Assembly (NCBI RefSeq): GCF_000255295.1
Contig: NC_017030.1
Coordinates: forward strand, 9,646,328-9,710,327
Direction: 5' to 3'
DNA: 64,000 nt
Source: Corallococcus coralloides DSM 2259
GTDB taxonomy: Bacteria; Myxococcota; Myxococcia; Myxococcales; Myxococcaceae
Part shown: one piece after another, positions 45,163-52,727 of the stretch
How positions within the stretch are numbered: position 1 is the stretch's first letter
Layout: each line of letters begins with the position of its first letter
Program-made: the position numbers and the translations under genes
The notes under the pieces: model-generated
The model's database searches: none
The model's input: the letters and a program-made list of their open reading frames with translations, nothing else
Told to the model about the DNA's origin: nothing

Positions 45163-45651
45163 CTACTTGCGGCCCTTGGGCGCGTTGCCCTCCGAGCGCA
45201 GCACGCGCTCCAGGCGCTTGGTGGCGCCGGCGTCACCCAGCTTGCCCGCGACGTAGGCGCCCGCGGAGGCGAGCTTGCGGCGGAAGTCGTCGGGCGAGAC
45301 CTCGGACGCGCGCGAGGGACGCGCGGGAATCTCGTCGATGCCCTGGTTCTTGAGCAGCGTGCGCGCCATGTCCTTCTCGTCCGCGGTGGCGTGCGGGGAC
45401 AAGAGCGCGCAGACCCGGAGGTGGCCATAGGCCGCGGCGGCGACGAAGGGTGTCTCGCCCACGGAGTCCGGCAGCGTGGGGTCCGCGCCGGCCTCCAGGA
45501 GCACCTGCACCAGGTCGTCCTGGCCCGAGCGCGCGGCCATCATCAGCGGCGTACGGCCCTCGTCGTCGAAGGGGTTGGGGTCCGCGCCCGCGTCGAGCTG
45601 GGCGCTCAGGGCGGCGCGGTCACCCGCGGCGACGGCATCGAACAGGGACAC
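45163..45651 (-). CDS. Ankyrin-repeat protein
   Basis: 162 aa from GTG 45651 (GGAGG 8 bp upstream); a longer frame to 45753 lacks repeat homology. At least two ankyrin repeats: GADPNPFDDEGRTPLMMAAR and GADPTLPDSVGETPFVAAAA, plus a partial one. The C-terminal region (VSPDDFRRKLASAGAYVAGK) is helical. Cytosolic protein-protein interaction role. Partner not evident. A terminator structure (45100-45156) precedes its stop. Confidence 0.82.
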   Translation of the reverse strand: MSLFDAVAAGDRAALSAQLDAGADPNPFDDEGRTPLMMAARSGQDDLVQVLLEAGADPTLPDSVGETPFVAAAAYGHLRVCALLSPHATADEKDMARTLLKNQGIDEIPARPSRASEVSPDDFRRKLASAGAYVAGKLGDAGATKRLERVLRSEGNAPKGRK

Positions 45652-45805
45652 GGTGCGTACCTCCGGACAGGACGCGCGGGAGCATGGCGGTTCGGCGGAC
45701 GCGACGCCAGGGAGGGCCCACGCGCTGGCTCTACGGCGGGGCGTGGAGGGCATTGCCGTTTCGCGTCGCCGGGTGCCCGCTTAAAGGGCGGGCAGGAGGC
45801 ACGGC

Positions 45806-46276
45806 GTGGCTCTCTTCGCGGCTCGGGTCCTGGGTGCGACGTTCGTGGTGCTGGGCGCGTCCCTGCTGGTGATGACCTGGGGGTCGTACCGGCGGGACAT
45901 GGGCATCCTGGCGGAGGGGCTGCACGCGGAAGGCACGGTGGTGAAGAAGGAGTTCCTCGCCGCCTCGGACGACAGCGACTACATCCTCGCCTACGCCTTC
46001 ACGCCCCAGGGCGGTGAGCGCCAGGAGCACCGGCGGCACGTCTCCTCGGAGCTGTGGAAGCGGCTGCGCCCCGGGGACCGCATCCAGGTGCAATACAGCC
46101 AGGGCGACCCGCGCCGCAGCTTCCCGGAGGGCCATGGGGTGATGTCGCTGGGGCTCGCCCTCTTCCTCAGCTTCGTGGAGGTGTGCCTCTTCCTCATGGG
46201 GCTGGTGGCACTGCTGGGGAGGGCGGTGCCGGAGTCCCCCCAGGTTGCCTCCGCTTCCCCAACCCCGTCATCCTGA
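45806..46276 (+). CDS. DUF3592-like membrane protein, first of three
   Basis: 156 aa, GTG start after AGGAGG. Two TM segments (residues about 5-25, ARVLGATFVVLGASLLVMTW, and about 105-130) bracket an exposed domain (EGTVVKKEFLAASDDSDYIL, FTPQGGERQEHRRHVSS, RIQVQYSQGDPRRSF), the DUF3592 layout. Followed closely by two related genes. Inner-membrane protein of unknown role. Not as similar to the next two as they are to each other. Confidence 0.72.
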   Translation: MALFAARVLGATFVVLGASLLVMTWGSYRRDMGILAEGLHAEGTVVKKEFLAASDDSDYILAYAFTPQGGERQEHRRHVSSELWKRLRPGDRIQVQYSQGDPRRSFPEGHGVMSLGLALFLSFVEVCLFLMGLVALLGRAVPESPQVASASPTPSS

Positions 46277-46283
46277 GGCGGCC

Positions 46284-46823
46284 ATGCCCCTGAACGCGGT
46301 CTTGATCCTGGTGCTCCTCATTGGAACGCCCTTGGTGATGATGGTGCAGCTGTGGCGCCAGCATCAGCTCACCGTGGAGCTGGAGGAGAAGGGAGTGCAC
46401 GCCTGGGCCGAGGTGGTCGGCACCCGCACGAGCTGGCTGAACGCGAAGTACCGCATCGTGGAGTACGTCTTCCCCCTGCCGGACGGTTCGTTGGTCCACG
46501 GCGAGTTCAAGCAGTCCCGGGGCGGGTTCTGGTCCCGGGGCACGGTCGAGGGCGAGCAGATTGAACTCCACTACCTGCCGGACAACCCCCACCGGCACCA
46601 GCGCGTGGGCACGGAGGTCGGGTTGCTGGCCGTCCTGAGCCTGGGGTTCGGCACGGTGGTCTTCATGTCCCTGGCCATCATCGTGATGATGAACGCGCCT
46701 TCGAAGAAGGCCCCGGCGCCGCACGGGTCCACGCCCTCGAGCAGGCTGCGGACCTACGACGAGCCGCCTCCGCGCGGAAAGGGGCGGGTCACCGGGCCGC
46801 TGAACCGGAACGAGGACTACTAG
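46284..46823 (+). CDS. DUF3592-like membrane protein, second of three
   Basis: 179 aa from ATG 46284 (GAGGCGG upstream). Two TM segments (about 5-23 and 110-135) flank a domain with VHAWAEVVGTRTSWLNAKYR and HYLPDNPHRHQRVGTEVG. The C-terminal LRTYDEPPP tail matches LRTYEAPLP in the next gene. The gene arose by tandem duplication. Function unknown. Confidence 0.72.
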   Translation: MPLNAVLILVLLIGTPLVMMVQLWRQHQLTVELEEKGVHAWAEVVGTRTSWLNAKYRIVEYVFPLPDGSLVHGEFKQSRGGFWSRGTVEGEQIELHYLPDNPHRHQRVGTEVGLLAVLSLGFGTVVFMSLAIIVMMNAPSKKAPAPHGSTPSSRLRTYDEPPPRGKGRVTGPLNRNEDY

Positions 46824-46854
46824 CCGCGCCGTCCCCCGTCACACCGAGGCCGCC

Positions 46855-47355
46855 ATGCCCCTGATGGATCCGATGATGGTGGTGATCTTCGTGGTGGGTC
46901 TCTTTGGGGTGCTGGTGTGGCTGCTGCTCCAGCGCGACCTCACCCTGAAGCTCCGGGAGGAGGGACTGCACGCCCATGGAGAGGTGGTCCACGTGGGCTG
47001 GGATTCCGACCACGAGCACCTCATCGTGAAGTACGTCCTCCACCTGCAGGACGGCACGGACCTCCACGACCAGTACACCCTGCAGAACGCGAGGCAGAAG
47101 GCCCCCCCAGCCGTGGGAGACGCGGTGGAGGCCCTCTACCTCCCGCACAAGCCCCGCCGGCACCAGCGCGTGGGCACGGAGATAGGGACAGGCCGGTTGC
47201 TGTTCAGGCTGGGGGCGCTGGTGCTGCTCATGGTCGTCCTCGTGGCCCTGGGACTGATCAGCGCCAGGCCGCGAGGCTCCTCGCCCCCGGCAAAACTCCG
47301 GACGTACGAAGCGCCGCTTCCCGCCGGGGAGAAGCGGCAGCAGAGCGAGTACTAG
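46855..47355 (+). CDS. DUF3592-like membrane protein, third of three
   Basis: 166 aa. TM segments at about 6-24 and 120-140 with domain LHAHGEVVHVGWDSDHEHLI and YLPHKPRRHQRVGTEIG, closely like the preceding gene (HQRVGTE and LRTYxAP). Convergent with the beta-propeller lipoprotein gene; stops overlap. Function unknown. Confidence 0.72.
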   Translation: MPLMDPMMVVIFVVGLFGVLVWLLLQRDLTLKLREEGLHAHGEVVHVGWDSDHEHLIVKYVLHLQDGTDLHDQYTLQNARQKAPPAVGDAVEALYLPHKPRRHQRVGTEIGTGRLLFRLGALVLLMVVLVALGLISARPRGSSPPAKLRTYEAPLPAGEKRQQSEY

Positions 47356-48314
47356 TTGGGCCCGTAGAAGGGCTCGTTCGCGGCGGGCACCGCGAGCGTC
47401 ACGGAGCTGGCCGTGGAGGACACCGGGGCGCGGTAGATGCTCGGGTCACCGCCGGAGTCGTTGAAGAGGAAGCCCAGCTCCGTGCTGCTCGTCCAGCTGG
47501 GGAAGCTCTCCTCCACGGTGCTCGCCGTGTAGTCCGTCAGCCGCCGCAGGGCGCCGCTGAGGCCGTTGGTCGTCACGTTGCCCACGAAGATGCGCGTGCT
47601 GCCATTGGACTGCCGCCCGTCCAGCGCCACCTGCCGCCCATCCGGGGACACCACCGCGCGGTTCGCGATGGCCAGCACGTCACCGCTCATGAACACGAAC
47701 TGCGTGACCCCTCCGCCCACCGGCACGAACGCGAGCTGGTTGTAGAAGGAGGCATTGTTGCCCGCGGGCGCCACCACCGTGTTGCCAGTGGGGAAGAAGG
47801 ACGGCGACCCGAAGGCGATGCCCGCGTTGGGCGTCAGCTCCACGAAGCCGCTGCCATCCACCCCGATGCGCGCCAGCGAGCTCAGCGCCCCCGACGTCCG
47901 CTCGAACGCGAAGACGATGAAGCGGCCGTCCGGGCTGAACGTGGGCCCGCGGAAGCCGGTGCAGCTGCCACAGGCCGCGTCGTTGGTGCTCAGCAGCGTG
48001 GCCACCGGCCCGCCCGTGGTGGGCACGGTCTGCAGGGAGTACGTGTTGCCCGAGCGCTGCACGAACACGATGCTGTTGCCATTCTTGGAGATGGACGGCG
48101 TGTACGCGCCGCCGGCCGTCGTCAGCCGCTGCGGGCTGTTGGGGTCACCGTCGTCGTCCACCACGTAGATGTTCCGGTCGCCGCGCACGAAGGCGAAGCC
48201 CCGGTCGAAGAGGACGTCACCCGTGGTGCCGCCACCGCCAAACTCCGTGGGCTCGCACGCCCCCAACAACCCCACCGCCACCACACCGCCGAGCCATCGC
48301 CGCATGCCCATCAT
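47352..48314 (-). CDS. Exported beta-propeller (TolB/PD40-like) lipoprotein
   Basis: 320 aa from ATG 48314; ATG 48305 is an alternative. Signal ends in lipobox GLLGACEP. The mature protein has repeated beta-propeller blades of the PD40 type (SPDGRFIVFAFERTSG, SPDGRQVALDGRQSNG, YTPSISKNGNSIVFVQ). Such proteins serve as scaffolds in the periplasm or on the outer membrane. No catalytic motif. Convergent with the DUF3592-like genes; 133 bp downstream of the archaemetzincin-like gene. Confidence 0.82.
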   Translation of the reverse strand: MMGMRRWLGGVVAVGLLGACEPTEFGGGGTTGDVLFDRGFAFVRGDRNIYVVDDDGDPNSPQRLTTAGGAYTPSISKNGNSIVFVQRSGNTYSLQTVPTTGGPVATLLSTNDAACGSCTGFRGPTFSPDGRFIVFAFERTSGALSSLARIGVDGSGFVELTPNAGIAFGSPSFFPTGNTVVAPAGNNASFYNQLAFVPVGGGVTQFVFMSGDVLAIANRAVVSPDGRQVALDGRQSNGSTRIFVGNVTTNGLSGALRRLTDYTASTVEESFPSWTSSTELGFLFNDSGGDPSIYRAPVSSTASSVTLAVPAANEPFYGPN

Positions 48315-48447
48315 CGCTGTCTCTCCCGCCGTGCCGGCCCTGTCACACGCGCTTCGCGCCCGAACACTACAGGGCGCGCGGGACAGGACGTCAACGCGCA
48401 CGGAGGCATTCACGCGCGCCCGTGTCCGGGAGCGCGCAAGGGCCTTT

Positions 48448-48978
48448 TCAGCGGTTGAGGCGGTTCAGTTCGTTGCGGCAGACGTTGCAGGGGCCCAGCG
48501 ACTTGCGGTCGATGTCCTGCGGGGACTGTGGGAGGAACATCACGCAGCGCGAGTCCTCGCAGTACGACAGGCCGATGAGGTGCCCGGCCTGGTGCACCGC
48601 CTCCACCTGCACGCGGCGGCGCAGCGTTTCGCCCTCCGCGCCCTGGCGCAGCCGGTACAGGCTCATCACCGCGACCTTGGACTCCCGGTCCGCCTGCCCG
48701 AAGACGAAGGGCGAGTCCGGTTCGAAGAGGTCCGCGTCCGTCACGCCCATCACCAGGTCCTGCGGCGACTCATCCAGCACCGTGCCCAACCGGCGCATGA
48801 TGGCGTTGCAGTGGTACTGGCCGCGGTCCTTGTTGAAGGCGTAGGCCGGCGACGACAGCGCCATCCGGCTCACGACCGTGCTGACGCCCAGATGGGTCGC
48901 CAGCGGATCCTGCAAGGCATTCACGAGCGCGGACGGTGGACTGCCCACGGTGACCAGCAGGAGCGTCTTCTGCGGCAT
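48448..48978 (-). CDS. Archaemetzincin-like protein with catalytic Glu replaced by Gln
   Basis: 176 aa. C-terminal motif AVHQAGHLIGLSYCEDSRCVMF, with CNVC 21 residues later, equals the archaemetzincin signature HExxHxxGxxxCx4CxM...CxxC, but the general-base Glu is Gln (codon CAG at 48589-48591). Zinc ligands and the structural Cys4 site remain. So it is a zinc-binding but probably non-proteolytic member. The adjacent tRNA-Gln and rtcB genes lie on the same strand. No signal peptide; cytosolic. Confidence 0.88.
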   Translation of the reverse strand: MPQKTLLLVTVGSPPSALVNALQDPLATHLGVSTVVSRMALSSPAYAFNKDRGQYHCNAIMRRLGTVLDESPQDLVMGVTDADLFEPDSPFVFGQADRESKVAVMSLYRLRQGAEGETLRRRVQVEAVHQAGHLIGLSYCEDSRCVMFLPQSPQDIDRKSLGPCNVCRNELNRLNR

Positions 48979-49035
48979 CAGCCCACCGCCTTTGCTTCCG
49001 GACGGACGACGTTACCGCGTCCCCCCGGAGCGGAG

Positions 49036-49109
49036 TGGCTGGGGCGCAAGGATTCGAACCTTGATAATCAGAGTCAAAGTCTGACGTCCTGCCATTAGAC
49101 GACGCCCCA
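49036..49109 (-). tRNA. tRNA-Gln (anticodon TTG)
   Basis: On the minus strand: acceptor stem TGGGGCG/CGCCCCA, D arm TAATGGCA loop, anticodon stem TCAGA/TCTGA with loop CTTTGAC (anticodon TTG), T arm CAAGG/CCTTG with TTCGAAT. Discriminator G and encoded CCA end (49038-49036). 74 nt with CCA. No integrase nearby, so no sign that it is an attachment site. Confidence 0.96.
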
Positions 49110-49196
49110 GCAGGTTCGCACGCGTACTCGTGGGCCGATACTACGGCACTTTGACGGGCGCGGGAACCCACTCTGACGCTGGACCCTTCCATCCAT

Positions 49197-49232
49197 GGCG
49201 TGCGGGGGGGTGGATCACTCCCCCCGGACGCC
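49197..49232 (-). terminator. Candidate terminator hairpin after rtcB
   Basis: GGCGTGCGGGGGG pairs with CCCCCCGGACGCC around a 10-nt loop (12 of 13 bp). It lies 57 bp downstream of the rtcB stop, between it and tRNA-Gln. It lacks a T-tract, so it could be a Rho-independent-like attenuator or merely a 3'-end stabiliser. Confidence 0.5.
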
Positions 49233-49288
49233 ACTCGGGAGGCTGGTGGGGGGCCGGGCTGTCATCCACCCGACAGGTGCGGCCCCCT

Positions 49289-50446
49289 TCAGCCCTTCAG
49301 CACGGCCAGGGGCGTGAGCCGGACGCGGGGCGTCACGAGGTCCTCCTCGTCCTCCAGCACCTCGGTGAGGTCCCGGTAGGCGGCAGGGGCCTCCTCCACC
49401 AGGGCGTGCGTCCGGCCCGGGTCGAACACCACGCGGCGCAGGGCGTGGACCAGGGCGTCCGGGCGGATGCGGGCGCGGGCCTCCGTGCGGGTGAGCACGC
49501 GGCCCGCGCCGTGCGAGCAGGAGCGGAAGGCGCGGGGCTCCCCCCGCCCTTCGACGACGTAGGAGGCCGTGCCCATGGAGCCGGGGATGAGCCCCCGGGC
49601 TCCGGCATCCAGCCCCACCGCGCCCTTGCGGTGGACCCAGAGCGCGCGGCCGAAGTGCGTCTCGGAGGCGACGTGGTTGTGGTGCACGTCCACGGTGCGG
49701 TCCGGATCCGGGGCCACGCCCAGCACGTCCGCCAGCACCGCCAGGGCCCGGACGGCGAGCTGGTCGCGGTTCGCACGGGCGAAGCGGCACGCCAGGTCCA
49801 GGTCATTCACGCAGGCCCGGCCCGCTTCGGTGCCGGTGTCGAGCGCGGGCGGCGTGCCCTGGCCGAGCGCCTGGGCCACGCGCTGGTGGTGCTCCCCCAC
49901 GGCGCCCCCCACGCCCCGTGAGCCGGAGTGGATGAGCAGCCACAGGTCCCCTGCCCCATCGCGATCCAGCTCCAGGAAGTGGTTGCCTCCGCCGAGCGTG
50001 CCCAGGTGGCGCGGCGCCAGCCGCTCCCAGGCATGCGCGAGCTTCTGGGTGGACAGTGGTGGAGCTTCGAGCCCCGGCGGCAGGGGCAGACCCCGTCCCC
50101 GGTGCACCGCGTCCCCCACCGGGATGACCCGGGCGAGCTGGGACAGGAGCCGCTCCAGGTCCGCGCGCGAGAGCGAAGCGGCGGGGAAGGCGAAGCGGTG
50201 CGCGCTCACGCCGCACCCCAGGTCGTTGCCCAGCGCGCCGGGGACGACGTGGGCTTGCGTGGCGAAGACGGTGCCCACCGCCACGCCCGACGCGAGGTGC
50301 ACGTCCGGCATCACCGCCACGTGCTCCGTGACGTAGGGCTGCGCGGCGAGATGCTGGAGCTGCTTCAGGGCCGCGGGGGGCACCGTGCGTGCCCACGCAA
50401 GGAGGGGCACCGCGCCCGGTGGGACTTCGAGGACGCGGGGCATCAT
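49289..50446 (-). CDS. rtcB: RtcB-family RNA ligase
   Basis: 385 aa. Metal-site motifs are in order: ALGNDLGCGV (Asp/Cys ligands), LGTLGGGNHFLELD, HSGSRGVGG, VDVHHNHV, WVHRKGAVG, and the guanylate-linked His region RSCSHGAGRV (about residue 311). RtcB seals 2',3'-cyclic phosphate and 5'-OH RNA ends using GTP. The family includes enzymes for tRNA and rRNA repair. Tandem ATGs at 50446 and 50443; the upstream RbfA-like stop overlaps them. No archease gene is beside it. Confidence 0.94.
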   Translation of the reverse strand: MMPRVLEVPPGAVPLLAWARTVPPAALKQLQHLAAQPYVTEHVAVMPDVHLASGVAVGTVFATQAHVVPGALGNDLGCGVSAHRFAFPAASLSRADLERLLSQLARVIPVGDAVHRGRGLPLPPGLEAPPLSTQKLAHAWERLAPRHLGTLGGGNHFLELDRDGAGDLWLLIHSGSRGVGGAVGEHHQRVAQALGQGTPPALDTGTEAGRACVNDLDLACRFARANRDQLAVRALAVLADVLGVAPDPDRTVDVHHNHVASETHFGRALWVHRKGAVGLDAGARGLIPGSMGTASYVVEGRGEPRAFRSCSHGAGRVLTRTEARARIRPDALVHALRRVVFDPGRTHALVEEAPAAYRDLTEVLEDEEDLVTPRVRLTPLAVLKG

Positions 50447-50841
50447 GCGTCACCCCCGTCCTCTGCTTCGGTGCGTGGGGCGGTGCCCACGAGGACGAAG
50501 CGCAGGTGCGGGGTGCGCTTGAGGTTCAGGTGCTGCGCGAGCCGCGAGCGCAGGAAGCCCTCCGCCCGGGCGAGGGCCTCCTTCACGGCGGCGGGGTCCG
50601 CGTCGTGCGGCAGCGAGTAGCCGATGCGCACGGTGCGGCCTTCCGGGGACAGCTCGCACGACGTCAGCGTGACGCCTTCGAGCCTGGGGTCGGACAGCTC
50701 ACTCCGGAAGAGCAGCGAGACGTCCTCGGAGAGGGTGGACTGGACGCGCAGGTGACGCGCGGACGGAGCTTCGGCATGGAACAGCGAGGAGCCCGAGCGC
50801 CGGATGGACGCGCGGGTACGGCGATGCTTGGAAGAGGACAT
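50443..50841 (-). CDS. RbfA-like ribosome-binding factor
   Basis: 132 aa. KH-like RbfA signature: DPRLEGVTLTSCELSPEGRT and an AxG-type helix kink in ALARAEGFLRSRLAQ, then LKRTPHLRFVLVG. RbfA binds 16S rRNA near the 3' minor domain (helix 44/45) in 30S maturation. The basic N-terminal tail (SSSKHRRTRASIRRSG) is longer than usual. Normally rbfA sits in nusA-infB operons, while here it overlaps rtcB by 4 bp. Whether another copy exists elsewhere cannot be seen. Ribosome site weak (CAGGAA 16 nt upstream). Confidence 0.85.
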   Translation of the reverse strand: MSSSKHRRTRASIRRSGSSLFHAEAPSARHLRVQSTLSEDVSLLFRSELSDPRLEGVTLTSCELSPEGRTVRIGYSLPHDADPAAVKEALARAEGFLRSRLAQHLNLKRTPHLRFVLVGTAPRTEAEDGGDA

Positions 50842-50862
50842 GAACGAAGACGGATTCCTGCG

Positions 50863-50882
50863 GGCCGTGCCGGAGCACGGCC
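50863..50882 (-). promoter_or_regulatory. Hairpin upstream of the rbfA-like start
   Basis: GGCCGTGC and GCACGGCC with a 4-nt loop, an 8-bp GC-only stem ending about 20 nt before ATG 50841 on the minus strand. It lies just upstream of the CAGGAA ribosome site and could influence translation of the rbfA-like/rtcB pair. Confidence 0.4.
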
Positions 50883-51009
50883 GGGGTGTGCACGCGAACG
50901 ACACCGCGCGGACACGCCGTCTGGACCTCACGGCAATGGCGTCCTCCACGGCCGCGACAGCGCTCGGACGGCGCTGCCTTCGGACGGGCGCTGGACGCCG
51001 CCGGTGACG

Positions 51010-51063
51010 CTAGAAGCGCGACCCCGCGGAGCGGACCGAGACCACCTTGGCGACACGTCCCAT
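51010..51063 (-). CDS. Tiny ORF, possible 17-aa leader peptide
   Basis: MGRVAKVVSVRSAGSRF from ATG 51063, after a strong GGGAGGT ribosome site 5 bp upstream. Points toward the rbfA-like/rtcB pair (169 bp away). No homology recognised. In a 435-bp region (50842-51277) that otherwise has no gene, it could be a leader peptide or chance. The plus-strand half of this region is the promoter area of the Lpd-like gene. Confidence 0.35.
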   Translation of the reverse strand: MGRVAKVVSVRSAGSRF

Positions 51064-51277
51064 GGCACACCTCCCGCCGCGCGAATCACCGTGCGGACCG
51101 TCCACGGACGCGGGGAACACACGCATCCGTCCGCGCCCTGACGCGGGGGCCTTCCAGGTCCTGACAAAAGGCGGTGCTGTCCTCTGGTGACCAGCCGTTC
51201 CATCCACCATCCGACGCGCGGCGCCAGTCGGATTGGCGGGACGGCCGACCCCGGGCAAGCAGGGGGCGGGAGGGGTC

Positions 51278-52669
51278 ATGGCCGAGACTTTCGACGTGGT
51301 GGTGATTGGAGCGGGTCCCGCGGGGGAAAACGCGGGCGCGCGCGCGGCGGCGGGAGGGTTGAAGGTCGCGCTGGTGGAGCACGAGCTCCTGGGCGGCGAG
51401 TGCTCCTACTGGGCCTGCATGCCCAGCAAGGCGCTCCTGCACCCCAGCGAGACGCTGTGGCTCGCGAAGCACACGCCCGGCGTGCGCGAGCTCATCCAGG
51501 GCCCGCTCAAGGCGGACGCCGTGCTCAAGCACCGCGACCAGATGGTGTCCGGCTACGACGACAGGTCCCAGGTGAAGTGGGCGGAGGGCGCGAAGCTCAC
51601 CGTCATGCGCGGCCACGGCCGGCTCACCGGTCCTCGCAAGGTGGCCGTCACGGGCAAGGACGGCACGGTGCACGAGCTGGAGGCGAAGCAGGCCGTCGTC
51701 GTCGCCACGGGCAGCAAGCCGCGCCTGCCGGACATCCCGGGCCTCAAGGACTCCAAGCCGTGGGACAACCGCGAGGGCACCGGCGCCAAGGCCGTGCCGG
51801 GCCGGCTGGTGGTGCTGGGCGGCGGCGTGGAGGCGGTGGAGCTGGCGCAGGCGTGGCGCGAGCTGGGCTCGGAGGTGACGCTGGTGCAGCGCGGGCCCCG
51901 CGTGCTCAAGCGCTTCGAGCCCTTCGTGGGCGAGCAGGTGGCCGAGGCGCTGCGCGACTCCGGCGTGCGCGTGCTGCTGGAGACGCAGGCCACCAAGGTG
52001 CAGCGCTCCGGCGCCCAGGGCGAATACACCATCACGCTGACCGGCGGGGACACGCTGCGCGCGGACGCGCTGCTCGTCGCCATGGGCCGCACCGCGCGCA
52101 CGGACGACCTGGGCCTGGACACGGTGGGGCTCAAGCCAGGCGCGACCATCGAAGTGGATGATCAGCTCCGCGCCACGGGCGTGGACGGCGGCTGGCTGTA
52201 CGCGTGCGGCGACGCGAACGGCCGCAACCTGCTCACGCACATGGGCAAGTACCAGGCACGGCTGCTGGGCGACGTCCTCCTGGGCAAGCCCGCGAAGGCG
52301 TGGGCGGACGCGAAGGCCACGCCGCAGGTCATCTTCACGCACCCGCAGGTGGGCAGCGTGGGCCTCACCGAGGACAAGGCGCGCAAGGCGGGCGTGCCGG
52401 TGAAGACCGTGCAGTACGAGCTGGGCAACGTGGCCGGCGCGTCCGTCATGGGCAAGGACCTGAAGGGCACGGCGAAGCTGGTGGTGGACGAGCAGCGCCG
52501 GGTCATCGTGGGCGCCACGTTCACCGGGCCGGGCGTGGGCGAGATGCTCCACGCGGCCACCATCGCCGTCGCGGGCGAGGTGCCACTGGACACGCTCTGG
52601 CACGCGGTGCCGTCGTACCCCACCGTGAGCGAGGTGTGGCTGCGGCTCCTGGAAGCCTACGGGCTGTGA
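51278..52669 (+). CDS. Dihydrolipoyl-dehydrogenase-family FAD/NAD oxidoreductase with His-to-Tyr change
   Basis: 463 aa from ATG 51278 (GGGAGGGG). FAD-binding VVVIGAGPAGENAGARAA, redox-active disulfide GGECSYWACMPSK (C-x4-C, about residue 43), NAD(P) motif VVLGGGVEAVELA (about 189), and ACGDANGR. At the C-terminus the usual HxHPTxSE catalytic motif reads SYPTVSE, with Tyr in place of the proton-relay His. Members with Tyr there are mercuric-reductase-like or other flavin disulfide reductases, so a true lipoamide role is doubtful. Confidence 0.88.
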   Translation: MAETFDVVVIGAGPAGENAGARAAAGGLKVALVEHELLGGECSYWACMPSKALLHPSETLWLAKHTPGVRELIQGPLKADAVLKHRDQMVSGYDDRSQVKWAEGAKLTVMRGHGRLTGPRKVAVTGKDGTVHELEAKQAVVVATGSKPRLPDIPGLKDSKPWDNREGTGAKAVPGRLVVLGGGVEAVELAQAWRELGSEVTLVQRGPRVLKRFEPFVGEQVAEALRDSGVRVLLETQATKVQRSGAQGEYTITLTGGDTLRADALLVAMGRTARTDDLGLDTVGLKPGATIEVDDQLRATGVDGGWLYACGDANGRNLLTHMGKYQARLLGDVLLGKPAKAWADAKATPQVIFTHPQVGSVGLTEDKARKAGVPVKTVQYELGNVAGASVMGKDLKGTAKLVVDEQRRVIVGATFTGPGVGEMLHAATIAVAGEVPLDTLWHAVPSYPTVSEVWLRLLEAYGL

Positions 52670-52727
52670 TTGCGGCGGGGCGCTCCCGCGTGGAATGGTG
52701 CGCGCCCCACCGTGTCCCCGTCCGTGA

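Noticed and set aside
49036-49109. tRNA-Gln as an integration site of a mobile island
   Set aside because: No integrase, direct repeat of the tRNA 3' end or composition change was seen around it.
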